Shown: positions 1-11,900 of the stretch, one piece after another | Layout: each line of letters opens with the position of its first letter | Numbering within the stretch: the stretch's first letter is position 1 | DNA from: Bemisia tabaci | Taxonomy: Eukaryota > Arthropoda > Insecta > Hemiptera > Aleyrodidae | NCBI RefSeq assembly: GCF_918797505.1 | Contig: NC_092793.1 | Span: 62,205,749 to 62,269,748, forward strand | Reading direction: 5' to 3' | Length of the DNA stretch: 64,000 bases | Program-made: the position numbers and the translations under genes | Notes under the pieces: generated by a model | Database searches by the model: none | Told to the model about the DNA's origin: nothing | Seen by the model: the letters and a program-made list of their open reading frames with translations, nothing else

Positions 1-21
1 CGCGTTCGCGATTCGCGATGC

Positions 22-39
22 ACTGCTGGGCCCATAACC
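22..39 (-). other. Copia primer-binding site, internal tRNA-iMet type
   Basis: On the minus strand the bases directly after the LTR end read GGTTATGGGCCCAGCAG. This is complementary to the anticodon-arm region of initiator methionine tRNA. Drosophila copia is known to prime from a 5' half of tRNA-iMet cleaved in the anticodon loop, and this site has the same form. It abuts the LTR with no spacer. The body of the element would extend left, beyond the window. Confidence 0.7.
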
Positions 40-243
40 TGTTGTTACTAGTAGGTGAGGGCGAACGAATCGAACAAAAATGACATGAAACTTAGAGAAC
101 TTTATTAAAGTCAAAACGAACGTGTTGTAAAAGGTTCCATAAGAGGAGTACATGAACCGAACTAACGAACAACCATGACAGACAAAAAAGACGTAGGCAT
201 ACATGGCGGTGTTGCCAACATGGGCAGGATTATCTTAACAACA
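40..243 (-). mobile_element. Copia-type LTR (5' LTR of a minus-strand element running off the window)
   Basis: The 204-bp segment has matched ends, TGTTGTTA at the left and TTAACAACA at the right, as expected of an LTR. On the minus strand it carries an AATAAA polyadenylation signal near position 105. The adjacent copia-type primer site sets the orientation. Nothing of the internal region is in the window. The right boundary rests only on the inverted terminal match, because the other LTR and its target duplication are not visible. Confidence 0.6.
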
Positions 244-575
244 TTCATGGGTAATCGACCCCAAATAATCCGATAACTCGCCACCTGCGAGCAATCTGGG
301 GGGCGCAGGTGACCTTGAGACTCTGAACATGCAAGGTTCCTGCGCGCCACGTCAACTTTAAAGACTCATAACTCCGCTTCTAATCATTTCCCCAAGATAA
401 ACCTCGGCTTGTTTTTAACCTTAAACGCTCTACTTTTATTTAGGATTGTTTTTGTTTTACTTTGTGCGTACTGAACGACCGAAAATCTCGAAAAACGAAA
501 CTTTACGAGAGGGGGACCTTGTATAATTCCTCCGAAAGTAGGTCAAATTTTGAAGTAGTATTAATTTCATATAAA
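244..575. other. No gene seen; weak repeat remnant
   Basis: Around 249-290 the text resembles the phrase 'gggtaatcgacccc...aatccga' found in the CAGGGTG-type palindromic repeat elsewhere in the window. No coding or RNA feature is recognisable in the rest. Confidence 0.4.
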
Positions 576-612
576 TGTTACGGTCAATGTTGGGGAATTG
601 GGAAGTGTATGT

Positions 613-767
613 CATTGGCCGGCCAATGTTGACCGTGGCCGGGCGTTTCGGCCGAAGATGTCATTGGCCGGCCAATGACGTCAATGGCCAGCGATTTAGG
701 GAAATGTTTTCTTAACAATAAAACCGTCACATATTGACCGGCCGCTGATGTCATTGGCCGGCCAATG
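613..767. repeat. Palindromic subterminal repeats CATTGGCCGGCCAATG
   Basis: Three perfect 16-bp palindromes are spaced 49 and 90 bp apart, with diverged half-sites (gaccggcc, tggccgggc, acggccaatg) between them. A matching set of diverged sites occurs at 1370-1553 near the other end. The symmetry suggests binding sites for a dimeric protein; the CXC protein of this element is the obvious candidate, but that is inference. Confidence 0.85.
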
Positions 768-784
768 TACTGTTTGGCCGAGGG

Positions 785-1132
785 GTGACGGCCAATGTTG
801 GATCTGTTATAATTTATCAATTGAACGTGAGAGAGTTGAGTCAGAAGATGATGGGTTCTATAAATTTAGGAACAGAGCATGGAATCCTAAAGTCACTGTA
901 CACAAGATCGCAATTTACTGTTCGTCACGCAGATCTCATCTCTCTTTCTGATGTTCCTAATAAAGAGGTCAGTCTCCGCGAAGCAGCAACCACTAATTCA
1001 GTTTCGGGAGGCCAGGGATTCAAACGATGCAACTGCCGGCAAAAGTGCACAAACAACCGATGTGCTTGTCGAGCCGCTGGACTGCTCTGTAACTCCAAGT
1101 GCCACAAGAGTGAGGCGTGCACCAACAAATAA
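785..1132 (+). CDS. Ginger transposase C-terminal module with CXC domain (115 aa)
   Basis: The last 45 residues hold a cysteine-rich block: GGQGFKRCNCRQKC, then NNRCACRAAG, LLCNSKCH and a final Cys. This follows the CXC (tesmin/TSO1-like) spacing that binds zinc and contacts DNA. The preceding residues (LGTEHGILKSLYTRSQF, then SDVP and LREAA) align with the ORF at 28337-28900 and with the region between the integrase core and the CXC domain in Ginger-type transposases as I know them. The rve integrase domain is absent. The start codon is uncertain, because the first 25 or so residues overlap the palindrome array and look non-conserved. It could be a translated DNA-binding remnant or a decayed transposase tail. 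Confidence 0.6.
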   Translation: MTANVGSVIIYQLNVRELSQKMMGSINLGTEHGILKSLYTRSQFTVRHADLISLSDVPNKEVSLREAATTNSVSGGQGFKRCNCRQKCTNNRCACRAAGLLCNSKCHKSEACTNK

Positions 1133-1556
1133 GGTAAATTAAAACTCAACGTTGCTTTTTGAAATAATTATTACAGCTGTGGGATAAAAAAAAACAAAAA
1201 CGAAAAAAAAAATGCTCCAATTTTTAAAGTCGAAAGAAAAGTAAAATAAATAATAAAAAAAAAAACCTTCTAAAAAATAAATCAAACAGCTGTAGTAATT
1301 ACACAGTCACTCATTTGTTTCCTTTCATGTGGTATGTTTTCAGTTTTACGGTGTTTTATAATATGAACGAACGTTGGCCGTCAGTCATTGGCCACTGTCA
1401 ACATCGGCCGGCCATTGTTCACCTCGCGGTGAAAATGTTAACAGTGACCGGGCTTTTTGGCCGATGACATGATTGATCGGCCAATCATGTCATTGGCCCT
1501 CGATTTCGGCCGATGCTATCATTGGCCGGTCAGTGACAGCATCGGCCGGCCCCCTA

Positions 1557-1786
1557 CACTGAAAAAACACTCCGGCCGTGGAAGCCGTACTTACGGGCTA
1601 TATAGAGATACCGTCCGTGTTCCGGGCTCAGAGGCCGAAAGTTCCGGGCGTAACACCCGGAGCACTTCGACTGCTCCGGGTGCTACGCTTGGAACTTTCG
1701 GCCTGAACTTTTCAGCCCGGAACACGGACGGTATCTCTATATAGCCCGTAAGTACGGTTTCCACGGTCGGAGTGTTTTTTTCAGTG
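1557..1786. mobile_element. 230-bp hairpin MITE, CACTG ends, TA target site
   Basis: Both ends read CACTGAAAAAA inward and the two halves are almost complete inverses, so the whole unit folds into a long hairpin with a short GC-rich loop near 1650-1680. TA flanks it at 1555-1556 and 1787-1788. TA duplication suggests a Tc1/mariner-type origin. It interrupts the right end of the Ginger-like element and so is younger. The 3.2-kb element at 44561-47768 has related ends. Confidence 0.8.
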
Positions 1787-1986
1787 TAACATTGACCGTA
1801 ACATAAATATTATGAAAGCTCTCATTTTTTTGGAAATTTTGACACCAAGATCATCTTTCTACGACGTACCGTTGAGAAGTTAGGCTACTTTAAAGGTTTT
1901 AATTTTGATCCCCTCTCCCCCCTTTTCCCTGGGGGCTGAGCAAAAAATAAGACCAGTTTTGAGTGCCTGAGAAGACCCTCTTTCAT

Positions 1987-2516
1987 CCCTGAGAAAATTG
2001 TAGGATTCCGTGTTTAGGCCGATTTGGCCGTTTTGTTGTAGGGTTTTAAGCAGTATTGGGGTTAACCCTGTGCCCCATCAGAAAAGTCTCTGAGGACAAC
2101 AGGACCCTCAAATTCGGATTCCTTGGGGTCGATTACCCATGAATACACGTTTTTCCCGAGTCTCCTCGTCAATTTAACGAACTTGAATTTTTGGGGGGGC
2201 TCTGTTCGCCACTTTTGGGGGTCAGGTATTTTGGACATGGATGGGCCAATTTTGGATTTCTTGGTGTCGATTCTAGTTAAACATGCCCGTAATTTCTGAT
2301 TCCAATGAAATAATTTCAAAATTTTGACATAAACCCTAACTTAAAGTACGGACCTCCCTTTTACACCCCAAGGGACTCCATGGGGCTCTGTGACCATGAA
2401 ATTCAGATTCCTTCGGGTCAATTCCCTATTCATCCATGCCATCCTGGACTTCGTACGACCTACATTAACCCAAAAAGGCCTGGTACGGTAGGTCTGGGCC
2501 ACCCTGTATAGGTATG
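1987..2516. repeat. Half copy of the CAGGGTG palindromic repeat family
   Basis: The right terminus reads ...TGGGCCACCCTG (inverse of CAGGGTGGCCCA). The internal phrases ('ggattccttggggtcgatta', 'ggatgggccaattttgga') recur at 12656-13781, 23958-24907 and 37785-39608. Only one arm of the palindrome is clear here. Short ORFs in it are reading frames of the repeat, not genes. CAGGG ends suggest hAT affinity, but no 8-bp duplication could be identified. Confidence 0.55.
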
Positions 2517-2771
2517 TATAATGAATCAGCAATCGACAGATTAATTTTTCACTGTATATGAATGACAAAGGAAGTTGAAAGGATTGGACGATTTTTTGGG
2601 AAATTTAGGGAAATTTTTTATACATCAAGGGTCGTTTTAGAGTGACTTGTGCGTAAATGATTGAATAGAAAAAGGCCAGTTGCTTGAAGTTGAAGGATTT
2701 TAAATGAAACATTAGCAAAATCAAAGAGTACTATCTTGAAAGAGAGGTAATTATAACGTGACATGACTTAC

Positions 2772-2948
2772 CTGCTTAACATTTAAATCTTGAATTTCTC
2801 TCTCTAAGTTGGAGCATTTTTTATCACTAGCTTCCAGATTAGTTTGCGTGGAGAAAAGTATTGACTCTAAGGCTTCTTTCTCACTTCGCACTGCAGCCAG
2901 TTGCTCTTGTACTCTTTGCAAATCCTTCTCATTTGACTCTAACATGAC
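2772..2948 (-). CDS. Rootletin, window exon 11 (59 codons)
   Basis: On the minus strand a TTTCTTCCAG acceptor precedes VMLESNEKDLQRV and the exon ends ...DLNVKQ at a GTAAGT donor. Phase is 0/0. The content is coiled coil rich in E, K, Q and L. It joins in frame to the exon at 12347-12541 across a 9.4-kb intron carrying the Copia and CCCAAGTAGC elements. The gene continues left of the window. Confidence 0.85.
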
Positions 2949-5900
2949 CTGGAAGAAATACAAAAGTTCGATGAAGCGCACTTGAGCCAGTTGCAAAAAA
3001 AGATGAAAAAGAAGGAAAAGCTGATGGATCAGTTGAAACCATGGAAAACCAATCGGTATTGAATCAATATGCTTGATTTGGTGACATCAAGTCTCAGCTT
3101 GACGAAAATCAAACAATTATAATTCAGCAGGATTGATTTATTGAAAAATTGTGCATAAGAGACCTACAAATAAACATTCTCATTAATACATACATTAATG
3201 CGAGAGTCGTACAAAAAGTAAGTTTTCCATTTTTTTTTCTCGGACTCAAAACGGTACCTATGGGAAAAAACCCAATAAATTTTAGACAAATCCATACTAT
3301 CAGGTTTCTAATAGTATAAAGATTTTAAAAATTTGCTCCATTAGTCGCAGAGATAATTCAATTTTTGTGAGGGTCTTCCAAAACATTTCCCGCCAACTTC
3401 TGGAAAATAGGTACAGGAAGCGAAAGAACAACGATAAAAGGAATGTGGTAATATAACTGAAGAATCGCATCTTGCATAGTTTAACAATATAAAATAAATA
3501 AATAATTAAAAGATAAACCAGAGCACGAATATTCTGAAGAATTAACAGTATATTTTCTCGGATGCATTCCGGCTGATAGCCATCTTCAACAAGAAAAATT
3601 CACAAAAGCACAAGAAAGAGCACTATAGATAGGGATGTATCACAATGCATGTCAAACACTATGATCAAAAAAGCCAAGGCACAGTAATGAAAGAGTTATC
3701 AAATCTATACTAATAAAGCAGACTTCACGTGGAGTGACTGGCTGACTGGCTGACTGGCTGACTGGCTGACTGGCTGACTGGCTGACTGGCTGACTTCATG
3801 GTTCATAATTTTTAAAGAACTTTAGCGCAAACCGCAGATCAATAACTCAATTGGTTCAAAAGTTATCGAATTTTTAAGGTTGCAACTTGGCAACGCCGCC
3901 AAAGCGCGGGAAAATTTTTTTTGGACTTGAAATTATCAGAAACGGGGCCCTTTGTTATGGTGAAATAGCATACTAAAAAATGGAAGCAATCGGAGCTACG
4001 GGGGATTTGGCCGTTTTTGCATAAGGCTCTTTGTATTTTCATTGGGTTCATCTGATTCATTATCCGTCTTGAGGCCAATGCAATTGACATCGCCTTCTAC
4101 AAATTCAACGTGCCTCGTAACGAAAACTTTGTTGTTTACAAGTACTCCGTAACCTACATTTTCATATCCGACTAATATTCCTAAGTCTGCTTTTCTGTCG
4201 AATTTGGACTCTCTCTTCACATCTGGGACTCTTACATATACTTTGCTCCCGTACAGTCTTAAATTACTAACATCAGGTTTTTTATTCATAAAAATCTCAT
4301 GAGGAGTTTTAACCTCATAAGTATTGGCTAAGGTACAATATTTCAAGTATGCTGCAGTCTTTACTACTTCGGGCTAGTATTTTAAATCAATATTTGCCTC
4401 TGACAATAAGCATCTAGCTGTATCCATAATGGAACGATTGAAGCGCTCTGCACTTCCATTAAGCTCATGAACGTAAGGTGGACAAGGTTCTAGAAAAATA
4501 CCTTTGCTTTTTGCAAAAGAGTAAAAGTTGGAAAAGATATACTCTTTTCCATTATCCAGTCTCAGTTTCTTTATCGTTTTACGTGTTAGATTACAAACTT
4601 CATTATAATATTCTGTGAAACAATCAAGAACTTGGTCTTTTGATTTGATGCAATACACTTCAGCAAGTTTAATATAATCATCAAGGAATGAAACAAAGTA
4701 TTTTTCACCAGAGTAGGCTGTGGTCTTATGGGGACCATTCACATCCGTATGCACTATTTCTAATATTTCCTTTGCTTTAGCTCGATTATTTTTAAAAGGC
4801 AGATTTGACATTTTACTGTGTATACAAATGGAACATTTCATAAAGGGAGATTCTAAACACTGTGGGCCTCCCTCTAACAAATTATCCTTACAAAGTAGAT
4901 TTAGATATTTGAAATTTACGTGTCCTAACTTACGATGCCACTTTTCTTTTGCTGAAATTTTTCTTGAATTCTTACATGAGAACACATAACTCTCTGAAGA
5001 ACAAGTGTGGATCAGACCTCTCAACTTATATAAACTGCCTTCTTTAACAGCAACAGCTATCAATTATCCATTTTGGTTATAAATCTTTGACGTACTCCCT
5101 TTCGATATTATTTTATTTTTCTGAGTAACTTTGGCGTAGCTCATCAAATTTGCTTTCATTTCTTTAACATAGAAAATATTCGGAAGAGTAACTGGTAAAT
5201 TTTGTCCATACACTGAAAATGAAACTTCTACCTTTCCTACTTGGATGACACATTGACATACAGATGACACATTGATTTACATGACAGGCAAAGAAGTAGC
5301 GGAAGTACAAGTAAAACTGTCTGAGGAACTGAATAGAGTAGATGAATGGTTAAGAATAAATAAATTAAAGCTCAATATAGAAAAATCCAAATTTGTTGTA
5401 TTTAGTTCGAAAGAAGAGTATAGGAACTTAGAGGTGAGGATAAAAATTGGGGAGGAGATATTAGGGAGAGTAAGGGAATATAAATACTTGGGGGTGATGG
5501 TTACTGAGGACTTGAGATGGGACAGGCAAATAGAAATGGACGGAGTTAAACAGAAAGGAACCAAGCCACATCGGGATCGAACCGAGAAAAAGAGGTTTAA
5601 AGTTTGGCTCCTGCATAAGACTCAATGTAAAAGATAAACTTCAAGTTCAATTTCTGCAAAATTTGCTCCAACAAAAACTTTGAATTTTTGGCGATAGATA
5701 GTAGAGCAGTGGTTAAGTTCAAAACCACTCATAACTCAATTTTTTCCAAAATGTGGGTTGGTTCCTTTCTGCTTAACTCAGTCCAAATCATAGTGAGTGA
5801 ATATAGAAGGAGAGTAAGTTTGCTTTGGAGGATGAAAAATGTGTTGACAATAGAGGGGAAGAAATTGATGTACCATGCAGTAGTGGGGGCGATATTAAAT

Positions 5901-8900
5901 CACTGTACAACTGTACTCTTTGAAGCTGGGAAGGGAGTGATTGAAAGGTTACAAGTGGGGCAAAATAATGCAATGAGATATATTTTAAAAAGGGGTAGAG
6001 AAGAGAACATTGGAGGAATGTTAAATGAGTTGGAGTGGTTGTGTATAGAACTGTTCATCAAATACAGAGCCTTTGTATTTATTTACAAAATTAAGAAGGG
6101 TTATATTAAAGGCGTAGATGAGGAATTAAAAAAGCTAATGTGGGGTAATAATTCAAAAGGGACTAGACATGGAGGTGAAGTCTGGGCATATCATGAAAAG
6201 GGTAATGTGGATAAGATGGTTTTCTATAAAGGGGTAAGGGAATATAATAAATTTAAATGTTATAAGTTGAAAGAATTGGGTCTGAAGGCATTTAAAAGGA
6301 ACTTGTTGTTTAAAATGAGGATATATCAGAACGAAAATTGGGGTGATGGGAGATTGGTGAGGGAAGTCGACAGAGTGGGTTTATGAATTGGGGAATGAAT
6401 GGTGTGTGAAGCCGAATGGGATTAGCCTTCCAGGCTATTTGAAGAAAAAAAAAAAAAAAAAAAAAACTTTAGTTGCCTTTAAGAAGCGGCCGTCTCCAAT
6501 CTTGACATTTGCTGGATCCTTTAATGTGATACTCTCACAAAAATATTCATCACTAGTGATTATATGATCTGTGCAACCACTATCTAGGAGCCAATCTGTT
6601 TGATTATCATTGCTTAAATTTTGTAGTATTACATGAAATACCAGTTGTGTTCACCACCACATTAAAGCAGTTACCGCTATCACTGACTTCAGAGCTACTT
6701 TGATCCTGCCACTTTTGTCCCCGGTTGCCTCGATACCAGCTCCGATTTCCTCTGTACTGTCCTCGTTGACCTCCACGGAAATGACCTCTTTGACCTTGAT
6801 GATGGCTTCTGTTCCCCCGGGTATGACCTCCTCTGGGAGCATGACCACCACGACCTCGATTGACACCATGATTACAGCTCTGCTGGTAATGTCCGTAGTT
6901 ACCACAATCATGACGAGTTACACGTTGCACCTCTTGAACACACTCGGATTAATAATGGCCTCGCTTTCCGCAGGAATAACAGGTCATAGTCTTATGCGAA
7001 GCTACTCCAGTCACAAAAACACTTCCGCTCTCACCAGATTGATTATTATTGGCATCATCACAATACTGTTCTACTTTTGTCTTCAACTCCAGCTTACTTT
7101 TCAAGTAATCTACCGTTCGTTCAGCTTTCGGTAAAACGTCCATCATGTCACCAATATGACTCAAGGATGGTGGCAAAGCCTTCAGCATATAATTCAACTT
7201 TTTCAGACACAGTTGCTCCAGCTGTCTTCAACTCGTGAATGCCCTTTTCAAATTCCTCAAAAAATTTCGTAGGATCAGTCTTCTCTTTCAATTTCAAATT
7301 TTCTAAATTAGAACGACAGACAATCTGGAGCGCAGTTGACTCCTTCAGATAGGTACATTTCATCGAATTTTTTCATTATTTCATGGGCACTTTCGCAATC
7401 ACTCACATATTCCAGCTGTCTATCAGAAATAGCACTGTAAATGAAGTTTGTAGCCTTTACATCCATGTGCTCCCAGTCCTCTTCTTCTTTCTGCTTCTTC
7501 TTTCCTTCCACTGTCACTTTGCACTTTTTGAACTCCAGAAATTTCAAAATGCGCTTTTTCCAGTTTGTGAATGAATTACCGTCGGAAATGGGTAACATAA
7601 CATCGTCACACTTGACCATTTTCACACTCATGGTGATTTTGCAGTTTAGGCTTCAAGTCCCGACACGCCACAATCTCGAACTCGCGATCACGAAAAAATG
7701 GTACTGATACTATCTTCACCGGCACTTTACTTCGCAAAACCACGGACCTCTGCTACCATGTTGAGATAATACATTGAACAACAGATTTAGTACTTAATTC
7801 TTCTTTATTTCGTAAACTAAACCGGGACAGATTTCAGGACACGAACGTCCAACGCCATTACAATTCTGACTACAACAAGTGCTGCTCTCTAGCGTACATC
7901 AACATACTCAACAATGGTATCATACAAAATTGAAGGAAAATCATACGTTTTCGCCCATCCCAAGTGACAGATGTTTATGAGTTTTATGGGCACATTTACG
8001 TAGTCTTAATTGAGTCAGAAATTCACGTGTATGCCACGATATTGATGTGAATAACGCGCAAATATAATAATCTTAGAAATTTGCTAGGAAGACGACGTAT
8101 TTGCCGTGATATCGTGGTGATTATCGTTTAATTTCTGATTTCTTTTACAAAATCCCTGAAAAAATCACGTTTTCTCCGCGATGTAGATGACAAACCCGCC
8201 GTTGCTGAAAATTAAACGAAACCGCTGGTCAAATCCTGTAATTTTCGCGACTGAAACTCACCAGCTAACTTCAATTAAACACTGAACTGACAAAAGTGAC
8301 AAATCTTTATGAAAATAACCAACTTTTGATTGGGTATTTTTGATTATCATAATTATCATATGAGCTTACTGCAGGACAGACCAAAATAGCAGGTTTAATC
8401 AGAATAGGTACTACTAATCTCTGCATTTTTATCAAACCAGTGCGTCTCGCCAATTTTGAAATAGTAAATAATAATTCAGAAACACAATTAGTAACTGATC
8501 AATAATCACAGTGATTGCTGATGGTGGAGGTTTCCTGCTAGTATTTAATAAACGCAGACAAATATGTGAAATCAACATTCACCCAAGTAGCAGAGGTTGT
8601 AACAACTTGCAACAAAATCGTTGAATTCTTGCAACTAATAGATTGACGTGCAGATTGCCTACTCTTTCCCCCAAAGGAGCTATCATTGTTGGAACTTGTT
8701 ACAATTAAGTTGAAACATGTTCCAACTTTAATATCGTTCCTGGTCCTTACATTTGGCTAAAATTTGAAAATCGCGGCCTTCTTCGCAAACTGGTAAGGAC
8801 GTCACAAGACTGGTCTTTACTTAATATAATAAATATAATATAATAAATTATTAATAATATTATTCATTTTTCATTAATTTGTATTATTTACTTATCTCAT

Positions 8901-11900
8901 TTCGTTTTTAATATTTTCATTTTTAATAACTATTTATCCGTCCATACTTTATTTTATTTTTTTCATGTGTTCTTCGAACTTTTCATTTTCTTATACTTCA
9001 TTATGAAACTGAATGATGTACAAAATTGCAAGAATATCATTGCTTCTGATCATTGAATCAGATCTGGGGACGTTTATTAGTGCTAAATTAGCCTCCTTCC
9101 CCACGCGAGCATCCGTGGCGGAGTGACAGCGACACTCGGGCGATCACCGAAGTTCAGCAGCGTCGGGCGTAGTTAGTACTTCGATGGGTGACCGCTTGGG
9201 AACTCGGGCGCAGCGCGGCTTAATTCTGGCGTACATTGATTGTCGGGTTCTCTCAGCGGCACTTTTTCGGCGTCCGCGATGAAAAGTATGTCTAAGAACG
9301 TGCAGCGCGCCTAAATTTAAGCATTTCGCATTTTGAAACCTTTTTCTTTTGTGTGATATCATATTGGTAACATGTTGATATCATATACGAGTATAATAAC
9401 AGGTTCCATTCACCCTGTTGCTACCATGTTTGGCCAGACCAACTTGTTACCAACATGGTCATTTTTAATACAGGGATGATTTTGGCAACGTCGATAAGTT
9501 GCAAGATTCATGCAATTCAATTGCTATAAGTTGCGACTTTTCTTCCGATCAGATCGCCGAAAATCGGCACTTATTGACCAAATGTTGACTGAGAGTTGCA
9601 ACTAAGTTGCAACTTAGTTGCGACTTTTAACCAGTATTGCCTCAACTTCTTGCAACTTTAACTTTGAAAAATGCTACTTGGGCAGGTGGAACAACGAGTG
9701 ATAAGAATATTATGTAAACAGCACTAAGACGGACATTATCAGCATACAAATTGCAGTCAAGAAAGATACTAGCCGTTCTGGACGCGCTTTGCGCGTCCGT
9801 CACGGCCTGCCAAGGGGCTGCGCCCCCTGGGCCCCCGATCACTCGCTACGCGAGTGACATTCGGCTCGCTCCTCGAGCCATTTTCCTCAGTGATTGGACC
9901 TTTGATCACTAAGATGTATACATTTTGGAGACTCAGGAGGCAAAAATGATTTCGTCACAGAGCCTTGATGCCGGAGCGTGCCATTATTTGCACATGAATA
10001 GATGTGTGGAGATGAAGCGATGGTGGGGATCGATCATTTATTCAAAAACGCATTTTGACTGGGATGCCATCCCATCGGGTGGCGGAAAAAGACAATCCAT
10101 GGATTTCCTCCCGCGATTTGACTTGCTGAAGTAGCAAAAGTTCATCTTTACCTCTTAGGAAGATCATCGGTGGCGTAGGGGTCTAAAAACTGCTCAACGA
10201 TAGTATAGTTCGAGTTCCCAGTCGTAATGAGCCCACTCGTGTTTTTTTCTTATACTTTCATCGCATATAAATCTCTCTGATGTTTTTGTTTTATTCTCTC
10301 TGATTGCATATTAGTAATTATATCCTCATTTCATTTCCTTTCCCTTTCCCTTTCCTTTTTCCCTTTCTGTAGCATCTGTGTCCATTTACAATTATTATTT
10401 TAAAATAGCTTTCCCCTAGTATACAATTGATGCTTCAAACGGAATCAATAGTTTAATGACATTTCCGGCTAAATCATGGGGTTTCCCAGGAAGGCAGGTT
10501 CTCGTCCCTCCCGGACTCTATTGTTGCCAGATAAATTGCTTTTTTAGCACTTTTCCCAATTCAAATCCATGCAAAATATTCACATTTATCGCACAATCTG
10601 GCAACCTCTCGAGTGAAATAGAAAAAGGTGGAATCGCTGAAAGTCTGAATCCTTCGAAGTTTATATTAATGATATAGGTAGGCAAAACGTGCTACAGAGT
10701 AGTGCACGGTGGATTTGAGAAATCCACGCATAGGTTAGTTAGGCTGGACACACTTTTCTGTAAGTCAATTTGTGCATTTAATAAAGGAATGTTTTTTATT
10801 ATAGCACACCTCAATTGAGGACACCGCACCAAGAACAGCCTATAACGGGAAACTGCGTTTTGAAGAAAACGCATTTAAAATTTTGTTTTTGATATACTGC
10901 GCAGACTTTTTTATGCAGGTACCCTGTTTTGGTGTTTTTGGGTGACCTAACCCTTCTATTGAAGGATGCCGGGTGGATTTTGCGATACATTTTGGGTTCA
11001 CACTCTAGTATATTTAATTTTAAAAAGCGGTATATAGGTAGGCCATTATTACGCCCAACAGTCATTTTGGTGGCAATATGAAGTATAGTCATTTTAATCA
11101 CGCATGATTGACGCAAAATGAAAGAATATCGATAGTGAGTAAAGAAAGGGGTAACTAGCGCCTTATAGGCCCGTTTATAGGTCGTTCTTGCACCCATCGA
11201 TCCAGAGGCCTGACTTAACTCGGAAAAAAAAGGTTTTTCGACCTCGAGCCGTTACCTATCTATATTCTATCGCTACCACAGCATAGTCCAGGGTACGTAG
11301 AATCCGAAAAGCAGATGGGCGTAATAACGACCTGTACGCCTATAGGCTGTTCTTGGTGCGGTGTCCTCAATTCACATTTACTAAAGGAATGTTTTTTAAC
11401 ATAGCACGCCTTAATTCACATTTAATAAAGGAATGTTTTTTAACATAGCACACCTTAATTCAATAGATTCTAGTGCCATGAGGGTTTTCTCATTGTCATT
11501 TGTATGCAAAATTTTTAAATTATTTTGAATATCAGACAAGGTATGGTTGGTCTCTTTCAGATGTTGGTAAATGTTCGAATGAGGGTTTATTATATGTTCC
11601 TTAAAACCTTTATGGAAGCTCCTAGATGTTTTGCCAATATATTGGAAATCTCAGTGAAATGGCACATACTCCTGATTTATTATATAAATTACTATCTGAA
11701 ACTACATTATTGGAAAATAATTTTGTGGAAAGGTTGTTATTGGTTTTAAAACCCGTTCTATAATAATTATAAAGTATCTAAGTAAGTATCATAATTATTA
11801 TGCTTTGTGAAAGCTTTGCCCATCCTATCACTAAATCTGCTGAAGTAGGTGAGACCAACATATCTCCCTTCATTATTGGTTTTTTTAGGTTTATTACTCA

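Larger units (their letters stand above)
576..1803 (+). mobile_element. Ginger-like non-autonomous DNA transposon with palindromic subterminal array
   Basis: The element starts TGTTACGGTCAATGTT and ends with the exact inverse, giving 16-bp terminal repeats. It is flanked by a 4-bp target duplication, TAAA, at 572-575 and 1804-1807. TGT...ACA ends with a 4-bp duplication match the description of Ginger-type integrase-derived transposons. Perfect copies of CATTGGCCGGCCAATG lie at 613-628, 662-677 and 752-767, and many imperfect copies lie at about 1370-1553. Between the arrays sits one ORF for a CXC-domain module (785-1132). No integrase core is present, so mobility would need a helper. A MITE is inserted 16 bp from the right end. 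Confidence 0.75.
5239..6465 (+). mobile_element. 5'-truncated LINE inserted in the Copia element
   Basis: The 3' end is a 23-base poly(A) run at about 6443-6465. Copia reading resumes on both sides: the protease frame ending ...FLKATKV at 6466 continues into GKVEVSFSVYG at about 5235, so the insertion point is precise. The visible target overlap is only a few bases (act/actt). The coding part is the end of a reverse transcriptase, from just after the catalytic site to the C-terminus. Confidence 0.8.
4024..7913 (-). mobile_element. Degenerate Copia LTR retrotransposon (3'-truncated)
   Basis: Read on the minus strand, the order is LTR (7913-7759), tRNA primer site, Gag with zinc knuckle and RGG-rich tail, protease (WLLDSGCTDHI near 6590), then GAG_pre-integrase and integrase. 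Sequence stops before the reverse transcriptase at a junction with another repeat near 4024, so RT, RNase H and the 3' LTR are lost. Stops and frame changes run through the coding region. A LINE (5239-6465) splits the protease/pre-integrase region. Confidence 0.85.

Noticed and set aside
9136..9215. Functional 5S rRNA gene
   Set aside because: The 5' quarter and 3' end diverge from 5S rRNA; only the internal promoter region is conserved.
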